Source of the DNA: UBA7703 sp963667195
GTDB taxonomy: Bacteria > Bacillota > Clostridia > Christensenellales > CAG-138
Length of the DNA stretch: 64,000 nucleotides
Direction of reading: 5' to 3'
NCBI GenBank assembly: GCA_963667195.1
Contig: OY762962.1
Span: 868,001-932,000, forward strand
Shown: one piece after another, positions 8,452-16,862 of the stretch
Layout: every line of letters begins with the position of its first letter
How positions within the stretch are numbered: the stretch's first letter is position 1
Program-made: the position numbers and the translations under genes
The notes under the pieces: generated by a model
What the model saw: only the letters and a program-made list of their open reading frames with translations
Database searches by the model: none
What the model was told of the DNA's origin: nothing

Positions 8452-9282
8452 TTAATTCAGCTGCGCGGTGAGAGACTGCAGCCATTCGTTCCACTGGTCG
8501 GCGGAAACCGCCATGCTGTGGTTGCTCTTGGCCTGCTCCACTCCCGCAACGCCCTTGCCTTTGATCGTGTTGAGCACGACGGCGTAGGGCTTGTCTCCGC
8601 CCTTACGCGTGCGCTCCAGCGCGCCATAGACCGCCTCGATGTCGTTTCCGTCGATGCTGACGGTGTCAAAGCCGAACGCGTCAAGCTTCGCCGCGAGGTC
8701 AAACGTGTCGAGGATATCCTTCGTGCAGCCGTCGAGCTGCTTTCCGTTGACATCCAGCAGCAGCACGAGATTGCCGAGCTTTTTCGCCGCGGCAAACATG
8801 CACGCTTCCCAAACCTGACCCTCGTTCGCTTCGCCATCGCCGACGACAAGGAACACTCTCGCGTCGCGGCCGCGCAGCTTTTCGCCGAGCGCCATGCCGC
8901 AGGCAAGGCTCGTGCCCTGTCCCAGAGAGCCGGTGGTCATGTCCACGCCCGGCGTCTTGTTCCGGTCGCAATGGCTCGGCAGGCTCGTGCCGGGCTGGTT
9001 GAGCGTCTTGAGCATATCATATGGGAAAAAGCCGGAGAGCGCCAGCGCGGAATAGACCGTGGGGCCTGCGTGTCCCTTTGAGCAGACGAGCTTGTCCCGC
9101 TCCGCCCAGCAGGGATTCTTGGGATCAAAGCGCATCTGCGAGCCATAGAGAACGGCGAGCGCGTCCGCAATGCTCAGAGAGCCGCCGACGTGGCCGAACC
9201 CGCGCGCCTTCATCTGCTCCAGCACGCCGATGCGGATTTCAAGAGCAAACCGCTCCAACCGCTGTTTTAACGTAGCATCCAA
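8452..9282 (-). CDS. Transketolase, N-terminal subunit
   Basis: About 276 residues containing the ThDP pyrophosphate-binding domain: HVGGSLSIADALAVLYG, KGHAGPTVYSALA, GSLGQGTSLACGMA and the GDGEANEGQVWEA ThDP motif, then NGKQLDG. I place the start at the TTG at 9282 because AGGAGG lies 9 nt upstream of it; an upstream ATG at 9330 would put that ribosome-binding site inside the gene. It pairs with the C-terminal subunit just downstream. The upstream 330 bp are shared with the divergent sugar transferase gene. Confidence 0.92.
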   Translation of the reverse strand: MDATLKQRLERFALEIRIGVLEQMKARGFGHVGGSLSIADALAVLYGSQMRFDPKNPCWAERDKLVCSKGHAGPTVYSALALSGFFPYDMLKTLNQPGTSLPSHCDRNKTPGVDMTTGSLGQGTSLACGMALGEKLRGRDARVFLVVGDGEANEGQVWEACMFAAAKKLGNLVLLLDVNGKQLDGCTKDILDTFDLAAKLDAFGFDTVSIDGNDIEAVYGALERTRKGGDKPYAVVLNTIKGKGVAGVEQAKSNHSMAVSADQWNEWLQSLTAQLN

Positions 9283-9615
9283 GGTATGATTCCTCCTCTT
9301 GCGCAACATCGCGACGAAAAACGATTCCATCCCGTCGATCGCGACAATGCACTTTCATCACAGTATCTCGACTATCATACTCTATCTTTTGCCGCTTCGC
9401 GAGTATATTTTTATCATTTTCTCCCGGTTTTTTCCCGAATCCCTGAAAAAATCCCACATGAGCCAACGGCACCGCATGGTTGACACGCGCGTATGAGGTT
9501 GACGTTTACGCGCCGATTGCGTAATATGGTTGTCGTAGGGTGTCTGTTGCGCACGGGCGGTTTCCCTCAGCGTTTCCCGGCGCATGAAACTAGCATATTG
9601 GAGATTACGAATCGC

Positions 9616-11007
9616 ATGATCAAAAGATGGCAGCGGCTCCTCAATCAGGTCAATCGGCTGATCGATTTTGTCATCGTCGGCGTTTCCTACTATGCCGCGA
9701 CCTGTTTCTGGCTGCTCGTCGTCCGGCACGATCCGCAAAACATCGCGCTGCTGCCAAATAACCTTTTACTCTTTGCGCTACTGTTCTCGCTGGCAAGCGT
9801 CTTTGGGTATCAGCTAACAAAGCTCTACGATTCCGTCCGCGGCAAGTCGTTCAATTTTGACATCAAGTGGGTGCTGATCGTCAATGCGGTCGTCGTACTC
9901 GGCGGCGGCACGTTGTTATATCTGCTGCGCATGATCGACTTCTCGCGCGCGGCGCTCGCGCTCTTCTTCGCGCTCTCGAGCTCGCTGGTTTTGCTCAAGC
10001 GGTTGCTCGTGCGGCTCGTGCTCTCGCGTTACCGCGCAATGGGCTACAACCTCAAGCATGTGGTGCTCATCGGCAGCGGCGAACTTGCGCAAAAATACGT
10101 CAAGACCATTCATGCCGCACCGCAGTTCGGCTATACAATCGATGGTTATATTGGAAAATTCGGCGGCATCGACAATCTCCTTCACCTTGGCGATTGGGAA
10201 TCCGCCGGCAATCTGGTGCTCTCCAACGTCGGAATCGACGAGGTTGTGGTTGCGCTGGATCAGGAGCAGTCCAATCTCCTGCCGCAGATCATCGCGGCGA
10301 CGGAGAAATACGGCACCAAAATCTCCATCATTCCCTATTACAACGACTACATTCCCGCGAGCACCACGATTCAGTCGCTCGGCGAATGCAAGCTGCTCAA
10401 TCTTCGCACGACCCCGCTCGATTTTCCGGGAAACGCGATCGTCAAGCGCTTGTTTGATATCGTCTCCTCGCTGATTCTCATCCTCCTCACAAGCCCCATC
10501 ATGCTGTTTGCCGTGATCGGAACCCGGCTCTCGAGTCCTGGACCTATCATCTTCAAGCAAACGCGCATCGGCAAAAACCGTCGCCCGTTTCAGATGTATA
10601 AATTCCGCTCCATGCGCGTCAACGCGGCGGAGCACACCGGCTGGACTACCAGCGACGACCCGCGCAAAACGCGCTTTGGCAGCCTGATGCGCAAGACCAG
10701 CATCGACGAGTTGCCGCAGTTCTTCAACGTACTCAAGGGCGATATGAGCCTCATCGGCCCGCGCCCCGAGGTGCCGCATTATGTGGAGCAGTTTCAGGAG
10801 ACGATTCCGCTCTATATGCTCAAGCATCTGGTGCGTCCCGGCATCACCGGCTGGGCGCAGGTCAACGGGTATCGCGGGGATACCTCGATCGAAGAGCGTG
10901 TCAAATACGATATCTGGTACATCGAGCACTGGTCAATCTGGCTGGATTTGCGGATTTGCCTCCGCACCGCATTTGGCGGGATCATCAATCAGGAAAAGGT
11001 GAAGTAA
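9616..11007 (+). CDS. Undecaprenyl-phosphate sugar phosphotransferase (exopolysaccharide initiation)
   Basis: 463 residues from the ATG at 9616 (GGAG 12 nt upstream); a longer frame to 9493 exists, but the chosen start gives the usual family length. Four N-terminal membrane helices, a CoA-binding-like domain with VVLIGSGELAQKYV, another helix, then the catalytic bacterial sugar transferase domain: KRLFDI, SSPGPIIFKQTRIGKN, YKFRSM, RKTSIDELPQF, GDMSLIGPRPEVP and RPGITGWAQVNGYRG. It transfers a sugar-1-phosphate to undecaprenyl phosphate on the inner face of the membrane, starting capsule or exopolysaccharide repeat units. No other capsule genes adjoin it, so it may serve a cluster elsewhere. 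Confidence 0.93.
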   Translation: MIKRWQRLLNQVNRLIDFVIVGVSYYAATCFWLLVVRHDPQNIALLPNNLLLFALLFSLASVFGYQLTKLYDSVRGKSFNFDIKWVLIVNAVVVLGGGTLLYLLRMIDFSRAALALFFALSSSLVLLKRLLVRLVLSRYRAMGYNLKHVVLIGSGELAQKYVKTIHAAPQFGYTIDGYIGKFGGIDNLLHLGDWESAGNLVLSNVGIDEVVVALDQEQSNLLPQIIAATEKYGTKISIIPYYNDYIPASTTIQSLGECKLLNLRTTPLDFPGNAIVKRLFDIVSSLILILLTSPIMLFAVIGTRLSSPGPIIFKQTRIGKNRRPFQMYKFRSMRVNAAEHTGWTTSDDPRKTRFGSLMRKTSIDELPQFFNVLKGDMSLIGPRPEVPHYVEQFQETIPLYMLKHLVRPGITGWAQVNGYRGDTSIEERVKYDIWYIEHWSIWLDLRICLRTAFGGIINQEKVK

Positions 11008-11046
11008 TCTCGCTTTCCTCTCTTCAAAATTACGCAACCCAAATGA

Positions 11047-11092
11047 AAAAAGCTGTCCGGGAAAGAAATTCGCTTCCCGGACAGCTTTGTAT
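11047..11092. terminator. Bidirectional terminator with GCTGTCCGGGAA stem
   Basis: A stem of AAGCTGTCCGGGAA / TTCCCGGACAGCTT with a short loop lies between two convergent genes. The minus-strand copy ends in six T residues, strong for the polysaccharide deacetylase; the plus-strand tail (TTTG) is weaker. The GCTGTCC core recurs in terminators at 16799 and 46732. Confidence 0.9.
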
Positions 11093-11121
11093 AAATCCTA
11101 CTTGTAAAACTCGAATAATAT

Positions 11122-12075
11122 TTAATATTCCACTTTGACGACCTCTGCCCAACCGCCGTAGCGTTCGCCGGGGCTGACGGGTTTCTCGTCCAGCGCGATC
11201 AGCTCCGACACCGTCACGAGCTGATACCCCTGGCTGATGAGATCGGGTACGATGCGCTCAATGGCCTCCGCCGTAAAATCGTAGATATCGTGAAAGAGCA
11301 CGATCGCGCCGTCAGCCGCACAGTTGAAGGTGTTTTTATAGACTTTATCAACGTTTTTAATGCTCCAGTCGTGTGAACTACCCGACCAAAGAATCATTGT
11401 ATACCCCATGTCCTTGGAAACTGCCTCAATGTTGCCGTCGATGGAGGCATACGGCGGGCGGAAGAGCGTCATGTGGTAGTTAAAGTTTGTGACCATCGCC
11501 TCATCCGTCTTCTTGAGGCTGTCCACCAGCGCGGACTTCGGATATTTCGTAAAGTCGCTGTGACCCCAGGTATGACTGCCGATTTCGCAGCCGAGGTTGA
11601 TCGCGCGCGCAATCACCTCTGTGCGATCCGCAATCCGCTTACCGATGACAAAGAATGTAGCCCTTGAGTGATATTTTTCCAGCACATCGAGAATGCGGTT
11701 TGTATTCTGGTTGCTGGGTCCGTCGTCAAATGTCAGCGCGATGAGCTTTTTTTCCGGGTCGATTGCAAGATCCTTCATGGCGGCGTCGATGTCTCCATCC
11801 GCCGGAGGGTGAGCCACGAGAAACGCACGCCTTGCTTGCGTCACGTTCCAGGCACGCAGCGCGCGTCCCGTCGGTTCCGGTGAGGGCGATGGCGTCGGCG
11901 TCATCGTCGGCGTCGGTACGGGCGTCTCAAATTCCACAACGACGGGTGCCATCGGTGTGGCGACGGCGGTGGGTGCCGGTGTGGCGGCAACCGCCGCTTG
12001 CGCAGGCGCGCAGGCGTAAAAAACCGCACATATTAAAAGAAGCAGGGACAGCAGGGCTATGCGTTTGACCAACAT
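11122..12075 (-). CDS. Polysaccharide deacetylase (NodB family, secreted)
   Basis: 317 residues. A signal sequence or lipoprotein leader (residues 1-22, ending FYACAP), a Pro/Thr spacer (about 30-70) and a NodB homology domain. The catalytic and metal residues are present: Asp117-Asp118 in LTFDDGPS, and His168 and His172 in SHTWGHSD, plus FRPPYAS, ILWSGSS and VLFHDIYD. These CE4 enzymes remove N-acetyl groups from peptidoglycan or chitin-like polymers outside the cell, often raising lysozyme resistance. Substrate here is unknown. Confidence 0.92.
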   Translation of the reverse strand: MLVKRIALLSLLLLICAVFYACAPAQAAVAATPAPTAVATPMAPVVVEFETPVPTPTMTPTPSPSPEPTGRALRAWNVTQARRAFLVAHPPADGDIDAAMKDLAIDPEKKLIALTFDDGPSNQNTNRILDVLEKYHSRATFFVIGKRIADRTEVIARAINLGCEIGSHTWGHSDFTKYPKSALVDSLKKTDEAMVTNFNYHMTLFRPPYASIDGNIEAVSKDMGYTMILWSGSSHDWSIKNVDKVYKNTFNCAADGAIVLFHDIYDFTAEAIERIVPDLISQGYQLVTVSELIALDEKPVSPGERYGGWAEVVKVEY

Positions 12076-12407
12076 ACCGATTCCTTTTCATCATCAACCA
12101 GAAAAATCTGTTGCTCCGTCCACGGGTCCGCAAAAAACCGGCACCTCCCGTACAGAACGGTACAACTCTACCACAATGCGAAAATGCTTGTCAATGCGAC
12201 GCCGTACGCGCCAAAGCGAAATCCGTTTCAGCGAAATGCGTTTTTGATCTGTTTAAGGCTCACCAATAATGGTATGATAGTAGCGTCATGATTGCGCTGT
12301 CATAATCGCGTGCCGGACACCGATACGCGCCTCTTATGACGATCAAATCCGCGCGTGATCCCGGCTTTTCTCCTCGCGTTTTAACTTGGTTTTTTGGGGG
12401 TGGCTGT
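12076..12407. other. Divergent intergenic region
   Basis: 332 bp between the divergently read polysaccharide deacetylase and the GGDEF/HD-GYP gene. A TATGAT at 12274-12279 could serve as the -10 of the plus-strand gene, but no good -35 is at the right distance. No hairpin with a U tract and no small gene is evident. Confidence 0.4.
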
Positions 12408-14828
12408 ATGGAGATTGCTCTGAGTCTGGTTCTCAACACCACTCTTTTATTATCCATCTGCATTCTGTTCAACCTCTTCTATCAAAAACTCAACGCACAG
12501 CGGATTCGCTATCGCATCCTCGGCGGCGTGGTGCTCGGCCTCGCCGGCATCGCCATTGTCTCCATCGCCATCCATCTGCCAAACGGCGCAATCTTCGACA
12601 CACGATCGATTCTATTATGCGTCTCCGGTCTGTTTTACGGCGCGGTACCAACCACGATCGCAGCCCTGATCATCGCGGTTTATCGTTTGAGTCTCGGCGG
12701 CCCGGGCGTGGTGATGGGAGTTGCGGTCACGCTCGCTTCCGCGGGAATCGGCATTGCCTGGCGCACAGTTTACAAAGAGCCGGAAAAGATGCGCAACATC
12801 GAATTCTACATCCTTGGCGTGGTCACGCACGTGGTCATGATGCTCTGCATGCTGCTTTTGCCGCGTCAGGACATTTTGCCCACCATGAGTACGCTGATCA
12901 TCCCGTTCTTAGCCATCTATCCGCTGGGTACGCTCGCCATGTGCTGGATCATCACCTATGAGCGAAAGAGCCTGCGCACAGAAAGACTGCTCAACGAAAG
13001 CGAAGTCCGCTTCCAAATGGTATGCGAGCAAGCGCCGATCGGTATCATCGTTGAACGAGCGGACGTCGTATCCTTTGTCAACACCGCGTTTGCCAACATG
13101 CTCGGCATGACGAAGGAACAGATTGCAAGTACAAGCTGGAAAACCTATACGCATCCGGACGATCTGGACATGGATCATACGCTGTACAAGGCGATGCTGC
13201 GCGGAGAGATAGACCGCTACGACCTCGTGAAACGCTATATCCACTCCAACGGAGATTATGTTCGAGTTCATCTATATGTCGCAATCCTCAACCGCGCGGA
13301 GACCGCAAGCAACAGCGACTACATTTGCATTGCGCAGGATATTTCGCGGGAATACGAGCGCGAGATGAGTTTGCTGGAGAGCGAGCGCAGGCACCGTGAA
13401 ACCTCCAGCTTTTTGAGTACGCTCTTGGATTCCATTCCCGATCATATCTTCTATAAAGATCAAAACGGCACCTATATGGGCGCAAACCGTGCGTTTGAGT
13501 TGGCCTCCGGCATTCCGAGGGAACGGCTTATCGGCAGAAACGATTTTGAACTATATGATCGCGAAACGGCGACAACGTTTGTTGAAAAGGACAATGAAGT
13601 GCTCGCAAAGCGGCAGGAAGCGCGCAGCGAGGAGACGATTGTGTACCCTGACGGGCACCTATTGATCACCGAAACACTCAAAACGCCGTTTTTCAATGAC
13701 GAAGGCGAGCTTTCCGGACTCATCGGCATCAGCCGCGACATCACGGACCGAAAGAAAAAAGAAGAGGAGATCGAATACCTCAGCATCCACGATGTAATGA
13801 CAGGCCTTTACAGCCGCATGTATTTCGACACCGAGCTCTACCGGCTCGACGCAACGGGCAATCTGCCATACTCCGTCATCACCGGAGACATCAACGCACT
13901 CAAGCTCACCAACGACCTCTTCGGGCACAATGAAGGCGATAAACTCATCTTGCAGACCGCGGCGCTCCTCGCGGAGAGCTGCGGCTACGGAATCGTCGCG
14001 CGCACAGGAGGAGACGAGTTCTCCATCCTGTTGCCGAAGACGGACGAAGAGGAAACCCTGCGCATCATCAGCAGGATCAATCACGCGTTTGACGAGAAGA
14101 AACAGCAGATGCACGATCAGAACTTCCTGTTGAGCATCTCGCTCGGGCACGCGACCAAGTCGCGGGAGGATCAGTCGATCAGCGAGATCCTCAAAACCGC
14201 GGAAGAGCACATGTACCGTCGTAAGCTCCTGGAACACCAAAGCATCCGCAGCACACTACTTTCCACCATCAAAGAAATGCTGTTTTCCAAGAGCAACGAA
14301 ACGGCGGAGCACGCCGAGCGCATGGCGCAGCTTGCGCGAAAGCTCGGCGCGGAGCTATCGCTCAACGAGGTGGACATCGTCTCGCTTGAACTCATGGCGA
14401 CGCTGCACGACATCGGCAAAATCGGCATCAGCAACAGCGTGCTCAGCAAGCCCGGCAAGCTAGACGAAGCGGAGTGGGCGGAGATCCGGCGGCATCCGGA
14501 GATCGGCTATCGCATCGCGTTGACGATTCCGGAACTGCAGGGAATCGCGGGCTACATCCTCTGCCATCATGAACGCTGGGACGGAACAGGATATCCGCAG
14601 GGCATCAAGGTCGAGGAGATTCCGTATATTTCGCGGATCGTCTCGGTGGTTGACGCGTTTGACGCGATGACCGAAGACCGATCGTACCGCAAAGGAATGT
14701 CGGGCGAGGCCGCGGCCAGCGAAATTCTCCGCCACGCAGGCTCCCAGTTTGACCCGACGATTGCACGTATCTTCGTCGAGCGCATTCTGAACATCACGCC
14801 CGCGGACGATGCCGGAAAGAGAGATTAG
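12408..14828 (+). CDS. Membrane c-di-GMP enzyme: 5TM receptor, two PAS, GGDEF and HD-GYP domains
   Basis: 806 residues from the ATG at 12408, which has GGGGGTGG upstream. Order: a 5-6 helix LytS/YhcK-type 5TM sensor (residues about 1-200), PAS domain 1 (about 205-320), PAS domain 2 (about 335-455), GGDEF (about 465-625) with intact TGGDEFSIL and GDINALKLTND, then HD-GYP (about 630-800) with HDIGKIG and HHERWDGTGYP. Both catalytic motifs look complete, so it could make c-di-GMP (from GTP) and break it down. The RxxD inhibitory site five residues before GGDEF is absent. It likely senses a small ligand through the 5TM and PAS modules. A macro-domain gene begins 3 nt after its stop. Confidence 0.93.
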   Translation: MEIALSLVLNTTLLLSICILFNLFYQKLNAQRIRYRILGGVVLGLAGIAIVSIAIHLPNGAIFDTRSILLCVSGLFYGAVPTTIAALIIAVYRLSLGGPGVVMGVAVTLASAGIGIAWRTVYKEPEKMRNIEFYILGVVTHVVMMLCMLLLPRQDILPTMSTLIIPFLAIYPLGTLAMCWIITYERKSLRTERLLNESEVRFQMVCEQAPIGIIVERADVVSFVNTAFANMLGMTKEQIASTSWKTYTHPDDLDMDHTLYKAMLRGEIDRYDLVKRYIHSNGDYVRVHLYVAILNRAETASNSDYICIAQDISREYEREMSLLESERRHRETSSFLSTLLDSIPDHIFYKDQNGTYMGANRAFELASGIPRERLIGRNDFELYDRETATTFVEKDNEVLAKRQEARSEETIVYPDGHLLITETLKTPFFNDEGELSGLIGISRDITDRKKKEEEIEYLSIHDVMTGLYSRMYFDTELYRLDATGNLPYSVITGDINALKLTNDLFGHNEGDKLILQTAALLAESCGYGIVARTGGDEFSILLPKTDEEETLRIISRINHAFDEKKQQMHDQNFLLSISLGHATKSREDQSISEILKTAEEHMYRRKLLEHQSIRSTLLSTIKEMLFSKSNETAEHAERMAQLARKLGAELSLNEVDIVSLELMATLHDIGKIGISNSVLSKPGKLDEAEWAEIRRHPEIGYRIALTIPELQGIAGYILCHHERWDGTGYPQGIKVEEIPYISRIVSVVDAFDAMTEDRSYRKGMSGEAAASEILRHAGSQFDPTIARIFVERILNITPADDAGKRD

Positions 14829-14831
14829 CGC

Positions 14832-15866
14832 ATGCCGCTGGAGATCGTTCGAAACGATATTACCGTGATGCGCGTGGACGCCATCGTCAACGCGGCAAAC
14901 GAGCGCCTGCTCATGGGCGGCGGCGTTTGCGGCGCAATCTTTGCCGCCGCGGGCGCGGAAGCGCTCACCAAAGCCTGCGCGAAGATAGGCTATTGCAAGA
15001 CGGGCGATGCCGTCCTCACGCGAGGCTTTGCGTTGCCCGCAAAATACGTCATCCACGCGGTCGGCCCGGTCTGGCGCGGCGGAGCGGAAGGCGAACCCGA
15101 GCTCCTCGCCGCCTGCTACGACAACGCGCTTGCGCTGGCACGCCGGCAAGGGATCAGGAGCATCGCGTTTCCGCTGATCTCCTCCGGCATCTACGGTTTT
15201 CCGAAGGATGTTGCGCTCTCCGTCGCGACCGCGCGCATCGGCGCGTTTTTGCGCGAAAACGAGATGCTGGTGTATCTTGTGGTGTTTGACCGCGCGTCGT
15301 TTCAGCTCAGCGAGCAGCGATACCGCTCAATTCAATCGTATATCGACGATCGCGCCGTGTTTGCGACCGAAACGCTGTATGCAATTCGGTTTGATTCCAT
15401 GCCGCCGTCCCCGGCAATGCCCGTTGCGGCAAAAATGCCCGCGCCTTGCGGCAGCATTCGCCCGACCAGCAGCCAACACTCGCCCGCGCCATCGAACAAA
15501 GCGCTGGAGCAGATGCTACAGCGTGCGGGAGAGGGCTTCACCCAACGGCTGCTGCGGCTCATCGACGAGCGGGGCATGACCGATCCGGAGGTTTACCAGC
15601 GCGCGAACCTCGACCGCAGGCTGTTTTCCAAGATTCGCTCGAACCGCGACTACCGTCCCGCGAAGAACACCGCGCTTGCGCTCGCGGTTGCGCTCCGGCT
15701 CAATTTGGACGAGACGGCGGATCTTCTGCGCCGCGCGGGCTACGCGCTCTCGCCGAGCAGCCGCGCCGATTTGATCGTGGAATACTTCCTGCGCGAAGAG
15801 AACTACGACATTTTCGAAATCAACGAGGCGCTGTTCGCGTTTGACGAGAGCCTGCTGGGTTCCTGA
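14832..15866 (+). CDS. Macro-domain protein with C-terminal helical (HTH-like) region
   Basis: 344 residues. The first 170 form a macro domain: VDAIVNAANERLLMGGGV, CGAIFAAAG, HAVGPVW and ISSGIYGFPKDVA bind ADP-ribose in relatives that remove ADP-ribose or O-acetyl-ADP-ribose. The usual Asp of GGGVDGAI is Cys here, a variation I recall in other Bacillota. After a Pro/Ser linker (about 190-220) comes a helical domain (about 225-344, with DPEVYQRANLDRRLFSKIRS and LNLDETADLLRRAGY) that resembles a DNA-binding helix-turn-helix. The ATG follows the upstream stop by 3 nt, so it is translationally coupled to the c-di-GMP enzyme. Confidence 0.88.
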   Translation: MPLEIVRNDITVMRVDAIVNAANERLLMGGGVCGAIFAAAGAEALTKACAKIGYCKTGDAVLTRGFALPAKYVIHAVGPVWRGGAEGEPELLAACYDNALALARRQGIRSIAFPLISSGIYGFPKDVALSVATARIGAFLRENEMLVYLVVFDRASFQLSEQRYRSIQSYIDDRAVFATETLYAIRFDSMPPSPAMPVAAKMPAPCGSIRPTSSQHSPAPSNKALEQMLQRAGEGFTQRLLRLIDERGMTDPEVYQRANLDRRLFSKIRSNRDYRPAKNTALALAVALRLNLDETADLLRRAGYALSPSSRADLIVEYFLREENYDIFEINEALFAFDESLLGS

Positions 15867-15907
15867 GTCTTTTTTATATGAACCAAAAGCATATCGAGGC
15901 AATTTGT

Positions 15908-15932
15908 CGCCTGACGGGCGACTTTTTTTCGC
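15908..15932 (+). terminator. Terminator after macro-domain gene
   Basis: GTCGCC / GGCGAC stem with a short TGAC loop, followed by eight T residues. It ends the 12408-15866 operon, so the VWA gene at 15986 is probably transcribed separately. Confidence 0.8.
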
Positions 15933-15985
15933 GCGCAATCTGCTATTGTTTGTCTATCGAAAATTGATCGCTAGGAGGCAAACAT

Positions 15986-16630
15986 ATGAAACAGGGATTG
16001 ACGGAACTGGTATTCATCCTCGATCGCTCCGGCTCGATGAGCGGGCTCGAAAGCGACACCATCGGCGGATTTAACAGCCTGCTCGAAAAGCAGAAGCAGG
16101 AGCCGGGCGACTGTGTGGTCACCACGGTGCTGTTTGACGACAAATATGAGCTGCTGCACGACCGCATCGCGCTGCCCTCGGTGGGTAAAATCTCCGCGCG
16201 CGAATATTTCGTGCGCGGGAGCACGGCGCTGCTGGACGCCATCGGCAGAACGGTGGATAAAATCCGCAACGCGCAGGAGAACACGCGCGAGGAAGGCCGC
16301 GCGGAAAAGGTGTTGTTTGTCATCGTCACGGACGGCATGGAGAACGCGAGCCGCGAATACCGCATCGATCGCATCAAGGAGATGATCGAGCGGCAGACGA
16401 AGCAGTCCGCCTGGGAGTTTCTGTTCCTCGGCGCGAACATGGACGCGATCTCCGTCGCGGCGGGTTTCGGCATCGCCGCCGATCGCGCGGTGACCTATCG
16501 CGCGGATGCCGCGGGCACCAAGCTCAACTATGACGTGGTGAGCGATACGGTGGCCTGTCTCCGCACCGGCGCGCCGCTGGCCGCCAACTGGAAAAAGCGG
16601 ATCGAGAAGGATGTTAAGGATAGAAAATAG
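15986..16630 (+). CDS. von Willebrand factor A domain protein
   Basis: 214 residues that are essentially one cytoplasmic VWA domain. The metal-ion-dependent adhesion site is complete: DRSGSMSG (DxSxS, residues about 13-20), the Thr in RGSTALLDAIG, and the Asp in VIVTDGMEN. No signal peptide or membrane helix. AGGAGG lies 9 nt before the ATG. VWA proteins of this type assemble metal-dependent protein complexes; the partner is unknown, and no AAA+ ATPase (a frequent partner) is nearby. Confidence 0.88.
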   Translation: MKQGLTELVFILDRSGSMSGLESDTIGGFNSLLEKQKQEPGDCVVTTVLFDDKYELLHDRIALPSVGKISAREYFVRGSTALLDAIGRTVDKIRNAQENTREEGRAEKVLFVIVTDGMENASREYRIDRIKEMIERQTKQSAWEFLFLGANMDAISVAAGFGIAADRAVTYRADAAGTKLNYDVVSDTVACLRTGAPLAANWKKRIEKDVKDRK

Positions 16631-16654
16631 TTTTGTTCCGCAGAAGCGGAAGGC

Positions 16655-16777
16655 GCGGGCGGATGATATCCGCCCCTACATCCGCTCTTGCGGAGTAGCC
16701 CGCAATGCGAAGCTATTTGATTCGATCTAGGTTTAGATTTTCTGGTGCACGTGTAGGGGCGGATATCATCCGCCCGC
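16655..16777. repeat. Inverted-repeat element, copy A (MITE-like)
   Basis: A 123-bp element bounded by 26-bp terminal inverted repeats: GCGGGCGGATGATATCCGCC at the left end (16655-16680 in full) and its reverse complement at 16752-16777. Each terminal repeat is itself nearly palindromic (GGGCGGATGATATCCGCCC). The core contains TGCGGAGTAG and CTGGTGCACG. It has no coding capacity. A second copy is at 46780-46901. It sits between the convergent VWA and M24 genes, beside a GCTGTCC hairpin. Confidence 0.85.
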
Positions 16778-16798
16778 GGTAACCCAAGCTAAATTTAA

Positions 16799-16838
16799 GA
16801 GGCTGTCCGTGAAAGAAAGCATCTTTCTGGACAGCCTC
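16799..16838. terminator. Terminator-like hairpin linked to the repeat element
   Basis: A 10-bp GAGGCTGTCC / GGACAGCCTC stem with an internally pairing AAAGA/TCTTT loop lies between convergent genes. T tracts on both sides are weak. It is joined to repeat copy A by about 20 bp (TAACCCAAGCTAAATTT) that also occur, reversed, beside copy B. Confidence 0.7.
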
Positions 16839-16862
16839 AATTTGCGTGTCTCGATATCCTAT

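Noticed and set aside
7378..9081. 567-codon plus-strand open frame opposite the transketolase genes
   Set aside because: It is the shadow of two clear minus-strand genes; no ribosome-binding site or domain, and composition rich in Arg/His as expected for an antisense frame in GC-rich DNA.
16655..16777. Repeat element as the end of an insertion sequence
   Set aside because: No transposase frame lies between or beside the inverted repeats; the whole element is about 123 bp.
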